DNA of 64,000 nucleotides from Pseudomonas bubulae (GTDB taxonomy: Bacteria; Pseudomonadota; Gammaproteobacteria; Pseudomonadales; Pseudomonadaceae), in NCBI RefSeq assembly GCF_037023725.1, contig NZ_CP146077.1, positions 3,819,001 through 3,883,000 on the forward strand, read 5' to 3'. A program made the position numbers and the translations under genes. The first letter of the stretch is position 1, and each line of letters begins with the position of its first letter. A model generated the notes under the pieces. It ran no database searches and was not told the DNA's origin. It saw only the letters and a list, made by a program, of their open reading frames with translations. Below, piece by piece: positions 9,451 to 18,967 of this stretch.

Positions 9451-9657
9451 CTACCCCCACAACATCACCCCCTCCTCACTCGGCACCACCAGATCCGGCA
9501 GGACAATCATCACCCCTGCCCGAAACGGCTGCACCTCATCGGACAGCCCCTGATTCGCATTGAGCACCGCCTCAATCGAGCCATTGAGGTGGCCGTAGTA
9601 ATTCTGGCAGATCGTGTCGAGCACGTCGCCGCTAGCGGTTCTGCAGGTCGTCGCCAT
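9451..9657 (-). CDS. Phage tail protein X (gpX)
   Basis: A 68-residue LysM-like tail protein: TICQNYYGHLNGSIEAVLNA and then IVLPDL are typical of gpX of contractile-tail phages, which joins tail tube and baseplate hub. The frame is intact but its neighbours are not, so it is a leftover. It overlaps the end of the gpU piece by 26 bp, as in living phages. Confidence 0.8.
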   Translation of the reverse strand: MATTCRTASGDVLDTICQNYYGHLNGSIEAVLNANQGLSDEVQPFRAGVMIVLPDLVVPSEEGVMLWG

Positions 9658-9880
9658 AGGCTACAAACTCCAGGGTAAAGGCTTGTTTGCGCGGGATGCC
9701 GCCCTGCAGGAAGGCGCCCTGCTCTTCTTCAATGCTTTTCAGGCACCAGTTGCCCAGCACTTCGCCGTAGCCGGTTGTCAGGCCTAACGGCTGCAGTTGG
9801 GCGCCGATGCTGCGCAGGGTGTCCAGTTTTTTGAGTCCGCCCGAGACCCGGCGCAATCGCATGCTCAACATGATCGAGTG
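9632..9880 (-). pseudogene. Phage tail protein gpU, C-terminal fragment
   Basis: About 80 residues of a tail protein (GGLKKLDTLRSIGAQL, then WCLKSIEEEQ and ending FVAYGDDLQNR) upstream of gpX in the usual order. The N-terminal half has been replaced by conjugative-element DNA on the other strand, which begins near 9861. Confidence 0.65.
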
Positions 9881-10244
9881 GTGGATCTGCCTGAACATGC
9901 CCCCGGACGAAGTTGAAAAAATCTCCCGTTTCCGCGAACTGACGCCCGCGTAAAAAGCCCTGATGCTCTCGGCGCGCAAAGAAAGCGGCAAATACACCGA
10001 AGGCGTCCTGCTCTCCAAGAGCATGGAAGTACTGTTCCGCGCGGTACCGCCCAGCCTGTACCTGGCGCTGGCCATGACCGAGTCAGAAAAAAAGAAAGAA
10101 CGCTACGACATCATGCAAAGCCAGGGAGTCAGCGAACTCGATGCCGCGATCCAGGTCGCCGCCCGTATCGACCGCTTGCGCGGAATCGAACCTCACGTCA
10201 TTACCTTCCTCGAACCCATCACGGCCTTGGAGCCTCCGGTATGA
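9861..10244 (+). pseudogene. Conjugative transfer ATPase (PFL_4706-type, VirB4-like), C-terminal fragment with a nonsense codon
   Basis: One frame reads through MIEWWICLNMPPDEVEKISR, then LTPA-stop-KALMLSARKES and SKSMEVLFRAVPPSLYLALA. This matches, as I recall the family, the C-terminus of the large ATPase of integrative conjugative elements. The in-frame TAA near 9954 would be explained by a CAA-to-TAA change. The N-terminal roughly 800 residues are absent. It shows that a conjugative element once lay here. Confidence 0.55.
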
Positions 10245-10339
10245 GAACGCTAAATGGCCTGACCCAGAATTTGATAGAAAGCCTGACCCTGTTGCTGCAA
10301 AAGCCAGGGGAAGATGCGCTGCTGCGCACTCAATCTTGA
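10241..10339 (+). CDS. Short ORF after the ATPase fragment (probable truncated gene)
   Basis: A 32-codon frame whose ATG overlaps the stop of the ATPase fragment (ATGA), as in a coupled operon. It reads MRTLNGLTQNLIESLTLLLQ followed by KPGEDALLRTQS. The segment PGEDAL and its DNA (CCAGGGGAAGATGCGCTGC) recur at 22108, at the start of another gene fragment, so this is probably the 5' end of a gene whose 3' end is lost. Confidence 0.4.
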   Translation: MRTLNGLTQNLIESLTLLLQKPGEDALLRTQS

Positions 10340-10366
10340 GCGTCGCCGTTACGGAGAGCTCCGCGT

Positions 10367-11410
10367 ATGCCCATTGATCTATTTTCCCCTCAGGTCACCA
10401 CCGCAGCGCAGCATCCGATCTTCAAGATGATGACGAGGAAATCTATGGCCCTGAGCGCGCGGCGCTGTCTCAATGGGCCGAAGGTTTCGTAGATCGTGAT
10501 GGGAAGTTCGTAAAGGAACTTCAAACCACCTTCGAATCTTCGTTTTGTGAGCTGTACCTGTTCGCAGCGCTTAAGGAATGGGGGCTGCCGTCTGATCCTC
10601 GTCATCATGCGCCTGATTTTGTCGTCGAGGGTGAAGTCCCATTTTGCCTAGAAGCGACAATCGCAAATCCCTCGGCTGGCGGGCAGCCTGCTTACGGCTT
10701 CTCTATGACCCACCACCCCAAAGACTTTACCGACTTCAACATCGAATCCACCTTGCGGATCTGCAACAGCCTCGATACGAAAGTCAGGAAGTACAGGAAG
10801 TACAGGAACAGCTACTCAAAACTGGAGCACGTTCAAGACAAGCCCTTCGTCATCGGTCTCGCATCATTCGACAGACCGCACGCGCATTTTGCAGCTGGGC
10901 GTCCGATCATGGCTGCGCTTTACGGGCTCTATCACGATGAAGCCGCGACCACGCCCGGGGATACTCACGTTGCTTCTTACAACGTCACAGCAGCCCCAAA
11001 AAATGCCAACACCAACATCGAAGTGGGGTTATTTTGCGATGACACTTATGCGGACGTTTCCGCTGTCGTCTACAGCAGTCTCGCGACCTGGGGGAAATTG
11101 AGGGCGTTGGCTGATAATTCTGATGCAATGTCCGCGTACTTCACGCTTCACCCCAATCCGGGCAATCTGTTACCGATCATGCGTTCAGCGATGAAGAAAG
11201 ACTACAGCGAGCACCTGATGGATGGGCTGTATGTGCTCCACAATCCCTTCGCTCGGCATCCCCTGCCATCGGGACTGCTGAGCCACCCTCGCCTGCGCGA
11301 AGTCAACGCCGTGTCGGACGGCGAGCTCATCATGGACTGCCCCCGACGATTTCCTGCTGCTGAGAATGATCAAAACGATAAAAGTGACTGACGTCCCCGG
11401 GCAGGCGTGA
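10367..11410 (+). pseudogene. Hypothetical protein with two frameshifts
   Basis: The coding sequence starts at ATG 10367 (MPIDLFSPQVTTAAQHPIF), switches frame near 10425-10435 and then stays open as a long frame (EEIYGPERAALSQWAEGF onward) to about 11340. There a run of C residues (TGCCCCCG) shifts it again. Read past that point, the protein ends at the TGA at 11410. Total about 345 residues, cytoplasmic, no motif I recognise. A direct repeat of 9-10 bases (AGGAAGTAC twice, near 10786-10806) inside the gene may be another small duplication. Likely dead. Confidence 0.6.
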
Positions 11411-11477
11411 CCATGGCCAACGCTTCAGGGCGGCGAGATGGGTGGCCAGCCTACTTAGAAACTGCTTAACCAGAAGC

Positions 11478-12425
11478 TCAGCGGATTGCGGGATCTCGAT
11501 TGTAAATTCGTCCATCGAAACTGAACACGTCGCGCGGCCTGATTCGATCATCGGTGTCACATAGCGTCGTGTAGAAGCTATCGACCGGGTCCAGTAACCG
11601 AAGGTCTTCTTCGCCATTAATGCCAACTCGAATCACTTCAATGTCGTAGAAGCCATCTGAGCGCGGGACGCTACGCAGCGTGCTTTCCCATCCCTTGTTG
11701 TCCAACGACTGAAAAACAATCAGTTCGAGCACCTGTTGGAATCTATCGCCCATAAGAACGTGCAATGACTTACGACCGACCGACAGACCTTGGTTCGTGC
11801 TGCCATCCTGCTGTATCACACCAAACTTTGTTCTTGAGACAGGGATAACCGAGATCTCAGGCGGCTCACCCCATCCACCGCCTTGGAATACGCCAATATC
11901 TTCGCTTACGAGTGACCAGCCTGCATTTTTCTTGTGGTACTCGAAAAAACTGATATGCGGGGCGCAGGCATGGCAGTCATCACCAACAGTTTTCGTACTG
12001 TAGGCCAAGACAATGCCATCTTTGTCGGGGTAATGGAGGTTGTACTCGCCTGCGAAGTAATGCCCATAAGGTTTTTCGAGGTCAGGCACGAGAGCTTCCC
12101 AGTCAGCCTCATTGAGGAGCCTTTCGGCTATCTGCCGAGCCGCCAGCCCGTTCCACTTTCCCGGAAAATCCGCTACCTCCGGAGGCGCAGGGGCTGAAGC
12201 GTGATAGTGGTTCGTCAAGGTTACCTGACTGTGCGTGGCATTAACCAAGGTGCTTTTTTCGCCTGCGGTTTGATTTACAGACGGGTTCGAGGCGTCCTCT
12301 GAGGTTGGATTTTTTTTCCTCCATGGGCGCTTCACAATAAATAGGATAAAGCTGCCAACAGCTGTAGCAATGGTCGCGGCGGCTCCCACGTTCTGCACAC
12401 TGAAAATATCCATATCGGTCGACAT
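11478..12425 (-). CDS. Membrane-anchored hypothetical protein
   Basis: A 315-residue protein with one N-terminal membrane segment (about residues 12-31, VGAAATIATAVGSFILFIV), a basic stop-transfer patch (KRPWRKK), a low-complexity linker to about residue 85 and a soluble domain of about 225 residues. The domain has a C-x-x-C (CHAC, about residue 150). I do not recognise the family. Neighbours are pseudogenes and an IS66 scar, so no context helps. Confidence 0.65.
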   Translation of the reverse strand: MSTDMDIFSVQNVGAAATIATAVGSFILFIVKRPWRKKNPTSEDASNPSVNQTAGEKSTLVNATHSQVTLTNHYHASAPAPPEVADFPGKWNGLAARQIAERLLNEADWEALVPDLEKPYGHYFAGEYNLHYPDKDGIVLAYSTKTVGDDCHACAPHISFFEYHKKNAGWSLVSEDIGVFQGGGWGEPPEISVIPVSRTKFGVIQQDGSTNQGLSVGRKSLHVLMGDRFQQVLELIVFQSLDNKGWESTLRSVPRSDGFYDIEVIRVGINGEEDLRLLDPVDSFYTTLCDTDDRIRPRDVFSFDGRIYNRDPAIR

Positions 12426-12564
12426 TACGAATCCGTAACTAGGTTTCGCCAGCGTTGCTGCTAAGGTGCGGCGGACCTGATTGATTAAGGCGCGTAGGAT
12501 GCTCTACCCCGCTAGGTCAAATCAATCGCTCATCTACCTTGCGGGATGAACTGAGGCTGTACGC

Positions 12565-12880
12565 GGGCAGATACTTGCACCAGGCTCGAAGAAAACTCAT
12601 CGCGCCTACGTTTGGGCCTATGCGACGACTAGGCTGCCGATATTAAGGCAGTGGTTTATGACTTCAACCCTGGTCGTTCGGGCGAGTATGCCCGCAACTT
12701 TCTGGGACACAGGAAAGGCAAGTTAGTCTGCGACGACTACGGCGGCCACCAAACTTGCTTTGCTCTGGGCGTGACTAAAATCGGCTGCATGGCCCATGCC
12801 CGGCAAGTTTTACGAGTTACACGCCACCAAAAAAGCATCCTCGCGGAACATGCATTTCAGTTGTGCCTAAAAACCAACAA
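12565..12880 (+). mobile_element. IS66-family transposase remnant (left flank of the catabolic cluster)
   Basis: Plus-strand fragments read KTHRAYVWAYATTR and then YDFNPGRSGEYARNFLGHRK, KLVCDDYGGHQTCFALGV and KIGCMAHARQ. These cover the DDE-domain middle of an IS66 transposase, with frameshifts and no ends. The same region is in the remnant at 21254-22101, in the same orientation, on the other side of the catabolic cluster. Confidence 0.8.
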
Positions 12881-12905
12881 GGAGACGTGGACCGCAATCT
12901 GAACC

Positions 12906-14657
12906 TCAACGTGCCGCCACCTTGACAGCTTCTGTCACGTCCACCTTGGCATCGTCCAGCCCTGCCGCATGGCGGGCCACTCGCCAGCCAAACACAATCG
13001 CCGGCCCCAGGGTCGTTCCCGGGCCTGGGTAAGTGCCGCGGAAAATCGAGGCCAAGTCATTCCCGCAGGCATAAAGCCCTTCTATCACCTGCCCCCGGAT
13101 GTCCAGCACCTGACCATCGGCGTTGCCGTTCAAGCCGGCGCTACAGGCAAGGTCGGCCGGTTGCACAGTAACTGCGTAGTAGGGGCCCTCGCCCAGCGGG
13201 CGCAAGCAGGGGTTGGGTGTTTGTTGCGGGTCGCCGTTGTGGCGGTTCATGGGACTGCTGCCACGCTTGAACACCGGATCGTCGCCGCGTGCGGCGGAGA
13301 CGTTGTAGGTGTTGACCGTGCTCGCAAGTCCCTCGGCATCAACCTTAAGCTTGCTGGCAAGCTCGGCAAGGGTGCGGCCTTTAACCAGGTAGCCAGCCTT
13401 TACGAAGCTGGCGATATTGACAGCGCTGCGTAGCGGCATCACCAGGCCCAGGCCGTAGCGGCGCAAGAATATTTCGTCGCAGATAAGGTGGGAAGTGGCG
13501 CTGCCATCGGCGAGCATGCCCATGACGAAGTCGTGGTAGGAGTCGGACTCATTGACGAAGCGCAAGCCCCGGCCATTCACAGCGATCAGCCCTGGTTTGG
13601 CGCGGTCTAGCAGGATGTGTGGCCAGACGGCCTGGTAGCCATCCTTACCTGTGCGGATCGAGCAGGGCATCCACAGACCGGGGCTGTCGTGGCCGTTGTC
13701 GAGCTGGGCGTTGGCCTTCAGCGCGCGGTCGATGCCGTCGCCGGTATGGGTCGTGGGCGCCAGTGAAAGGGGTTGGGCCGCAGCCGGGAACAATTGCTTA
13801 CGCAAGGTCGGGTGGCGGGTCACTCCACCGGTAGCCAACACCACACCACGGCGGGCGCGGATGCGCTGGGACTGGCCGTTGTGCAGCACCACGGCGCCCA
13901 CCACCTGGCCGTTTTCCAGGATCAATTCGTGCAAGGGGGTTTCATAACGAATTGCCACGTTGCGCTGGCGCAGGCTATAGAACAACCGGGCGACCAGAGC
14001 GTTGCCCATGACCAGGTTTGTGCCGCGAGGGTAACTCAGGCGGTCGATGCAATAGCGGCCGACCACACTCAGGGTGCGGGTCAGGTTTTTCATCGAGGCA
14101 AATGGCGACAGCAGCGCATCCAAGTCGGCGCGCGGCACCATCATACCGCCAAGCCCCATGAACTCCCGGCGTGGTGGTCGCACGCGGGCGAAGTCTTTGC
14201 CCAGTAACCTGCCGTCGAACGCAAGTGGTGCCAGGGCTCTGCCCCCGAACGCTGCGCCTGGGCCGCTGACGTAGTCGGGGTGGGCGGCTGCAGCCACGAA
14301 TTTCACTTCGCTGATGCGCTCCAACTCATCAATTGCCTGCGGCCCGCTGGCCAGAAAGGCTTCGCGCAAGGCTTCACCACCGCGCTCAGCGACCACTGCC
14401 TTGAGGAAGGTGGCGGCATCCACCACGGTGTCCGGCACCCCGGCGCGCCGGCTCTGGGTGGTGCCGGGCACCCATGTGGTACCGCCCGAGGTCGCACTGA
14501 TACCGCCCACGACCGCGGTCTTTTCACACAGCAACACGTCCAGCCCGTGGTGGTTAGCCATCAATGCGGTAGTCATGCCCGCAGTGCCTGCACCGAACAC
14601 CAACAGGTCGACTTCCTGGTCCCAGTGCGGGGGGGTGTGGTTGATGGTGTTCTTCAT
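12906..14657 (-). CDS. FAD-dependent oxidoreductase, 3-ketosteroid dehydrogenase/fumarate reductase type
   Basis: A 583-residue flavoprotein. The FAD-binding Rossmann motif (FGAGTAGMTTA) followed by CEK and GGISATSGGTTWVPG opens the protein. The end has GLYACGNDLAS and TYPGPGTTLGPA, the segment that in 3-ketosteroid-delta1-dehydrogenases holds the FAD and the catalytic Tyr. Such enzymes remove hydride and proton from a carbon-carbon bond next to a ketone. It is the last gene of a four-gene operon (start supported by GAGGAGA), and a distant paralogue of the gene upstream. Substrate unknown; an alicyclic ketone acid is my inference. Confidence 0.85.
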   Translation of the reverse strand: MKNTINHTPPHWDQEVDLLVFGAGTAGMTTALMANHHGLDVLLCEKTAVVGGISATSGGTTWVPGTTQSRRAGVPDTVVDAATFLKAVVAERGGEALREAFLASGPQAIDELERISEVKFVAAAAHPDYVSGPGAAFGGRALAPLAFDGRLLGKDFARVRPPRREFMGLGGMMVPRADLDALLSPFASMKNLTRTLSVVGRYCIDRLSYPRGTNLVMGNALVARLFYSLRQRNVAIRYETPLHELILENGQVVGAVVLHNGQSQRIRARRGVVLATGGVTRHPTLRKQLFPAAAQPLSLAPTTHTGDGIDRALKANAQLDNGHDSPGLWMPCSIRTGKDGYQAVWPHILLDRAKPGLIAVNGRGLRFVNESDSYHDFVMGMLADGSATSHLICDEIFLRRYGLGLVMPLRSAVNIASFVKAGYLVKGRTLAELASKLKVDAEGLASTVNTYNVSAARGDDPVFKRGSSPMNRHNGDPQQTPNPCLRPLGEGPYYAVTVQPADLACSAGLNGNADGQVLDIRGQVIEGLYACGNDLASIFRGTYPGPGTTLGPAIVFGWRVARHAAGLDDAKVDVTEAVKVAAR

Positions 14658-14747
14658 GATTTCTCCTCAATGGTCAGGGCGAAGGTCTTGGCTGCAAACG
14701 ACATGGTGGATACTTCGAAGGTTAAGGCCAGTAGTCTGGGCGTGTGG

Positions 14748-16466
14748 TTATTCGTAGGCTGTGGCCCCAGCCAGGTGGCGGCCGGCGATATAGCCGAACG
14801 TGGCGGCTGGCCCCAGGTTGATACCGCCAGCTGGGTAGTGGCCGCCCATGATGCTGGCCATGTCGGATCCAGCTGAATAAAGACCCGCGATCGGCTGCCC
14901 TTCACGATTAAGGACTTGCGCATGGGCATTGGTCTTGAGGCCCGCGAAGGTGCCGAAGCAGCCCGCTTCGACCTTCACCGCATAGAATGGACCCTGCTCG
15001 ATCGGCGCTACGCAAGGGTTGGGCTTGTGCTGCGCATCACCCTGTTTGCGGTTGTAAGGTGTAGTACCGCGACCGAACTGCAGGTCTGCACCGTTGCGGG
15101 CGTGGCGGTTGTACTCGGCCAAGGTCTGGCTGAGACCTATGGGGTCAATGCCGCACGCCGTCGCCAACGCCTCGATGGAGTGGCCGGTCTTCAGATAGCC
15201 GGTGCGAATGAACGGCTCAACTGGCAGTGGGAATGGCCGGGAAACACCCAGCCCGTAACGCCGCTGAAATGCGTGCGTGCAGATCAACCAGGAGGCGACC
15301 TCGGTGCCGGGCGCGGCGGCGACCATCGCAGCAACATAGTCGTAGTAACCATTGGCCTCATTGACGAAACGCTTGCCGTTGGCGAGGACGCCGATGATGC
15401 CCGGCTTGCCACGTTCGATAATGTGCGGGAAGTGGCCGACGCTACCGTCCTTGTAGGGCACTCGCGACACGGGAGCCCAGGCGGCGGGACTCACTAGGTT
15501 ATCGGCGACCTGTCCGCCGACGCTCTCGCCCAAGCGCAAACCGTCACCATTGACGCCCAGCGGCGGCAACGCCAGATGCTCATGGCCGGTTGGCGTGCGC
15601 GGGAAGAGTGCCTTTCGTCGTTCGATGTCATTGGCAAAGCCACCCGCAGCCAGCACCACGCCCTTGCGTGCACGAATGGCGATGCGGCCCTTTGCGGTTT
15701 CGACCACGGCCCCTGTGACGCGGTCGTGCTCATGGATCAGCCCGGTGGCCGGTGCCGATTCCCATAGCTGGACGCCAAGGTCTTCGGCCGACTTGGCCAG
15801 GCGGGCAATCAGAGCGACGCCGTTGACCAGGTACATGGCCCGCCCCTTGAGTGTCAGGTCGATCAAGTGTTTGCCGAAGCGTTTGATCACATGCAGCAGC
15901 GACGGCCAGGAGCGCGTCAGGGTAAGGAAAGCCGTCAGGTCACGGCCAGCCATGATTGGCATGCCCATGAATGAGGTTTCGCGCATGGTCTTGCGCAGCC
16001 GATTGAGCAGTTTGCCTGCCTCGTAGGCATTGTAGGGCGCGGCGATCACCGACCTTCCGCCGGTACCGGCGCCAGGTGTGTCACCGTGAATGTCGGCAAT
16101 GGCGTTGCCGTCGGCGAATTGCAATGCAGTATGGCGCTCGAAAAATGAGACCATGTTGGGTGCTGCTTCGAGAAAGGCATCGATCATCGCCGGATCGAAA
16201 TGTTCACCCAATTCGTGTTCGAGGTAGGTGCGCGGTAGACAGCGGTCTTCAATGATCCCGGCACGCTGCGCCAGCGGATTGCAGGGCACCCACATCCAGC
16301 CACCGGACCAGGCAGTGGCACCGCCGAACACCTCGTCCTTCTCGACCACGATCACCCGCTGGCCATGCCAAGCGGCGGTCACGGCTGCGCTGAGTCCGGC
16401 TGCGCCGGAGCCAATGACCAGGACATCGCAGTCCACCGTGGCGTGCAGGGAAGTGTCGGCATGCAT
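14748..16466 (-). CDS. FAD-dependent oxidoreductase, 3-ketosteroid dehydrogenase type (paralogue)
   Basis: A 572-residue flavoprotein with IGSGAAGLSAA, VVEKDEVFGGATAWSGG and, near the C-terminus, GLYSAGSDMAS and HYPAGGINLGPA, all typical of KSTD-type dehydrogenases. It shares architecture with the gene downstream but the two differ widely in sequence, so they are not a recent duplication and probably act on successive intermediates. An AGGAG site precedes the ATG. It lies 44 bp after the TIM-barrel gene and 90 bp before its paralogue in the same operon. Confidence 0.87.
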   Translation of the reverse strand: MHADTSLHATVDCDVLVIGSGAAGLSAAVTAAWHGQRVIVVEKDEVFGGATAWSGGWMWVPCNPLAQRAGIIEDRCLPRTYLEHELGEHFDPAMIDAFLEAAPNMVSFFERHTALQFADGNAIADIHGDTPGAGTGGRSVIAAPYNAYEAGKLLNRLRKTMRETSFMGMPIMAGRDLTAFLTLTRSWPSLLHVIKRFGKHLIDLTLKGRAMYLVNGVALIARLAKSAEDLGVQLWESAPATGLIHEHDRVTGAVVETAKGRIAIRARKGVVLAAGGFANDIERRKALFPRTPTGHEHLALPPLGVNGDGLRLGESVGGQVADNLVSPAAWAPVSRVPYKDGSVGHFPHIIERGKPGIIGVLANGKRFVNEANGYYDYVAAMVAAAPGTEVASWLICTHAFQRRYGLGVSRPFPLPVEPFIRTGYLKTGHSIEALATACGIDPIGLSQTLAEYNRHARNGADLQFGRGTTPYNRKQGDAQHKPNPCVAPIEQGPFYAVKVEAGCFGTFAGLKTNAHAQVLNREGQPIAGLYSAGSDMASIMGGHYPAGGINLGPAATFGYIAGRHLAGATAYE

Positions 16467-16510
16467 TCAGCAGTCTCCTAGTGTGGTGTGTTTAGACATA
16501 CGTCGATGAT

Positions 16511-17320
16511 TTACAGCGGCTCAATGATTGCCTTGGTGGCGGCCAATGCCTGTCGGGCCCACGTCTCCACCCCCACTTGTGCAACCCTGCGGTCATGCGG
16601 GATTTCGATACTGAGCGGAACCTCAGCCGGGAGGTTGCGCCAGATCCTTGCCAGATCGATGGCACCTTCGCCAGGTAACAAGCGCTCGCAGCGAGCCGCG
16701 TGAATTAGCCCCTCATGGGTGTCCGGTCGTAGTGCAGGGCCATCGCATATTTGTGCGTAGTGCAGCCACTTAGCAGGGATTCGTTGCAGATCCTCGAAGC
16801 GGCTGTCGGAACGATCAAAGTGCAAGGCATCGACCAGAATGCCAGCGTTGGGTCGGTTGGCCTGTTCAACAATATGGAGTGCACAGGCCAGGTCGTTGAC
16901 GGCCGTCCAGGGCATGAATTCAAGGTTTGCTGAGAGGCCGAAGGGCTGCATAGCCTCGCATAGCCGAGTGTAGTGCTCGATCAGTCGGCCTTGTTCCGGA
17001 TCGTAGCCGGCCACCAGTACGGCCTTGGCCCCGAGCTGCGCACCGACCTCGAAAAAAGGCAGGTAACGTTGCACATCGAATTGCACATCGAGGCGAAGTA
17101 TCTCCAGATCAAATACCTTCACCCCGGTGTCGTTCATCCGCGCGAGCGTTTCACGCAGCATGGGTTTGTCATCCATCAATGAATAGGCCACAGCACCTGG
17201 AACCACCGGCAGCAGGCGCACACCAGCCTGGTCATAGCCGGTGCGGGCAGCCAGTTCGATCATTTCGGGAGGACTGAAATTGAGAGCGGTGAGTTGGGCA
17301 ATTGAATAGCTGGCATGCAT
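16511..17320 (-). CDS. Sugar phosphate isomerase/epimerase-like TIM-barrel protein
   Basis: A 269-residue protein of the AP-endonuclease-2/xylose-isomerase-like barrel family. Candidate metal ligands are a Glu in LEFMPW, an Asp in ILVDALHFDRSDS, an Asp in QICDGPA and a Glu in IEIPHD, placed at the ends of barrel strands. The same fold is used by 3-dehydroshikimate dehydratases, which would fit the shikimate dehydrogenase homologue in the regulon, but isomerase or lyase roles are equally possible. GGAGACA precedes the ATG. Second gene of the operon. Confidence 0.8.
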   Translation of the reverse strand: MHASYSIAQLTALNFSPPEMIELAARTGYDQAGVRLLPVVPGAVAYSLMDDKPMLRETLARMNDTGVKVFDLEILRLDVQFDVQRYLPFFEVGAQLGAKAVLVAGYDPEQGRLIEHYTRLCEAMQPFGLSANLEFMPWTAVNDLACALHIVEQANRPNAGILVDALHFDRSDSRFEDLQRIPAKWLHYAQICDGPALRPDTHEGLIHAARCERLLPGEGAIDLARIWRNLPAEVPLSIEIPHDRRVAQVGVETWARQALAATKAIIEPL

Positions 17321-17357
17321 GGCATGTCTCCATAGAGGGATTGAAAGCGCACTGGGT

Positions 17358-18701
17358 TTAGTGGGTTGCAGTGAGAATCGCCGGCGTTTTACGCTTGCGG
17401 CCTTTGATCCACAGCGCCGTGGCGCCCATCAGGGAAGGGATGGCGAGGAACATGAAGACTTGGCTGAAATTCCACTGGGCGGCGAGCATGAGCGCGCCGA
17501 TGCCAGCGCCACTGATTGCACCCAGCCGACCGATACCGGTCGCCCAACACACCCCGGTGGCACGAATCTGGGTGGGGTAGAATCCGGCGGCCAGCGCGTA
17601 GCCACCGACGTTGACGCCATTGAGGAAGTAGCCCAGTAGCAGAATCAACGGGCAGAGAACCTGCATCGTCGGCTGCTGCAGTGCGATGAGTACCGCGCAG
17701 GCGCCACCACCAAACACCGTCAGACCGACCACCTTATGGTGATCCCAGCGGTCCATCTTCATGCCTACGGTGAAGTTGCCCAGCATCCCGCCGATCTGCA
17801 GCAACGAGCCCAATAGTGCCGCCTCACCCATGCTCAGCCCGGCATCGCGGCTGAGCAGCGGTAGCCAGCTTGATAACAGGTACATCGTCAGCAGGCCCAT
17901 GAACAGCGTGACCCAGATCATGCAGGTACCAAGGCTGAAGCCGGACGCGAACAGCGCGCTGACCTTACCTGTCTCCTTGATCGACACTTCGCTGCTATGG
18001 AATTGGGTCCTGGTGTTGGCCAAGCCCGGGACAACCTTGTTGATCTCCTTGATCAGGCGCTCCTTTAAAGCGCTTTTTTGGGCCAGAAAGCGAATGGACT
18101 CCGGAAGGCTGAATACCAGCAAGAGGGCAAAGGCGATAGGCAGTACACCGCCGACCACCAACACTGATCGCCAGCCAAAGTGTTGGATCAGCCACTCACT
18201 CCCCAAACCACCCAAGGCCGCACCAAAAGCGAAACCACAGTAGATGAACGAGACCATATGAGAGCGATAACGCTTGGGCGCAAATTCGGAGATCAGAGTC
18301 GCGGTATTAGGCATTGATGCACCCAGACCGACCCCGGTCAGAAACCGCAGCACTGTCAGGCTGAGAATCCCGGTGGACCAAGCCGAAACCAGACTCCAGA
18401 AACCGAAGAGCAGTACTGATCCGATGATCACTGGCCTGCGGCCAAAACGATCAGCCAACGGGCCGGCGGTCAATGAACCGAAAGCCAGTCCGAGCAGGCC
18501 GCTCATCATCACGGGCCCAAGGTCTTGTCGCAGCAAACCCCAGTCATCGATCAGTGCGGGTGCGATGAAACCGATCGACGTCGTATCGAAGCCATCAAAG
18601 ACCAGCACCATGAAGCCCAGGAACAGCACCACCCATTGCCTGGCGCTCATCTTTCTTGAGTCCATAAAGGTGCTGACATCGAGGGTTGAAGAGTTCGACA
18701 T
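17358..18701 (-). CDS. MFS transporter, aromatic acid:H+ symporter (AAHS) type
   Basis: A 447-residue major facilitator with 12 predicted membrane helices. The first helix carries the AAHS signature (LGFMVLVFDGFDTTSIGFIA, Asp residues in helix 1), followed by the loop 2-3 motif GPLADRFGRRP. The family takes up benzoate, 4-hydroxybenzoate, protocatechuate, quinate or shikimate with protons. It is the first gene of the operon, has an AGGAG site, and its promoter region holds a palindromic operator at 18810-18826. This supports import of a ring-containing acid as the start of the pathway. Confidence 0.9.
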   Translation of the reverse strand: MSNSSTLDVSTFMDSRKMSARQWVVLFLGFMVLVFDGFDTTSIGFIAPALIDDWGLLRQDLGPVMMSGLLGLAFGSLTAGPLADRFGRRPVIIGSVLLFGFWSLVSAWSTGILSLTVLRFLTGVGLGASMPNTATLISEFAPKRYRSHMVSFIYCGFAFGAALGGLGSEWLIQHFGWRSVLVVGGVLPIAFALLLVFSLPESIRFLAQKSALKERLIKEINKVVPGLANTRTQFHSSEVSIKETGKVSALFASGFSLGTCMIWVTLFMGLLTMYLLSSWLPLLSRDAGLSMGEAALLGSLLQIGGMLGNFTVGMKMDRWDHHKVVGLTVFGGGACAVLIALQQPTMQVLCPLILLLGYFLNGVNVGGYALAAGFYPTQIRATGVCWATGIGRLGAISGAGIGALMLAAQWNFSQVFMFLAIPSLMGATALWIKGRKRKTPAILTATH

Positions 18702-18809
18702 AGGTGACTCCTGTATTTTTTATTTTTATCAAAATGCCTTTCTTTGCCATGGCATTTTTCTGAGGGTGCCGAAAGCAATTCGAGAATTGTGGCGATGATA
18801 CTATCATTA

Positions 18810-18826
18810 TTGGAATATCATTCCAC
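18810..18826. promoter_or_regulatory. Predicted IclR operator 1 (transporter operon)
   Basis: TTGGAATATCATTCCAC: arms TGGAAT and ATTCCA around a 3-bp centre. It is about 110 bp upstream of the transporter start and matches the palindromes at 19814 and 20966. Confidence 0.7.
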
Positions 18827-18967
18827 AAACAAAATACATTCCATTTGTGTTTTTGCTCGGCAGGAATCCTGCGCAGTGCAAAAGCGCTAGATATCAAGGT
18901 TTCGTTTGAGGATGCGGCCAGGTCGGGACGACAGGCCGCGTTCGATCGCAGTGACCGATCAGTCGTC

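Noticed and set aside
14280..14876. Plus-strand frames over the flavoprotein genes
   Set aside because: Out-of-frame shadows of conserved flavoprotein sequence.
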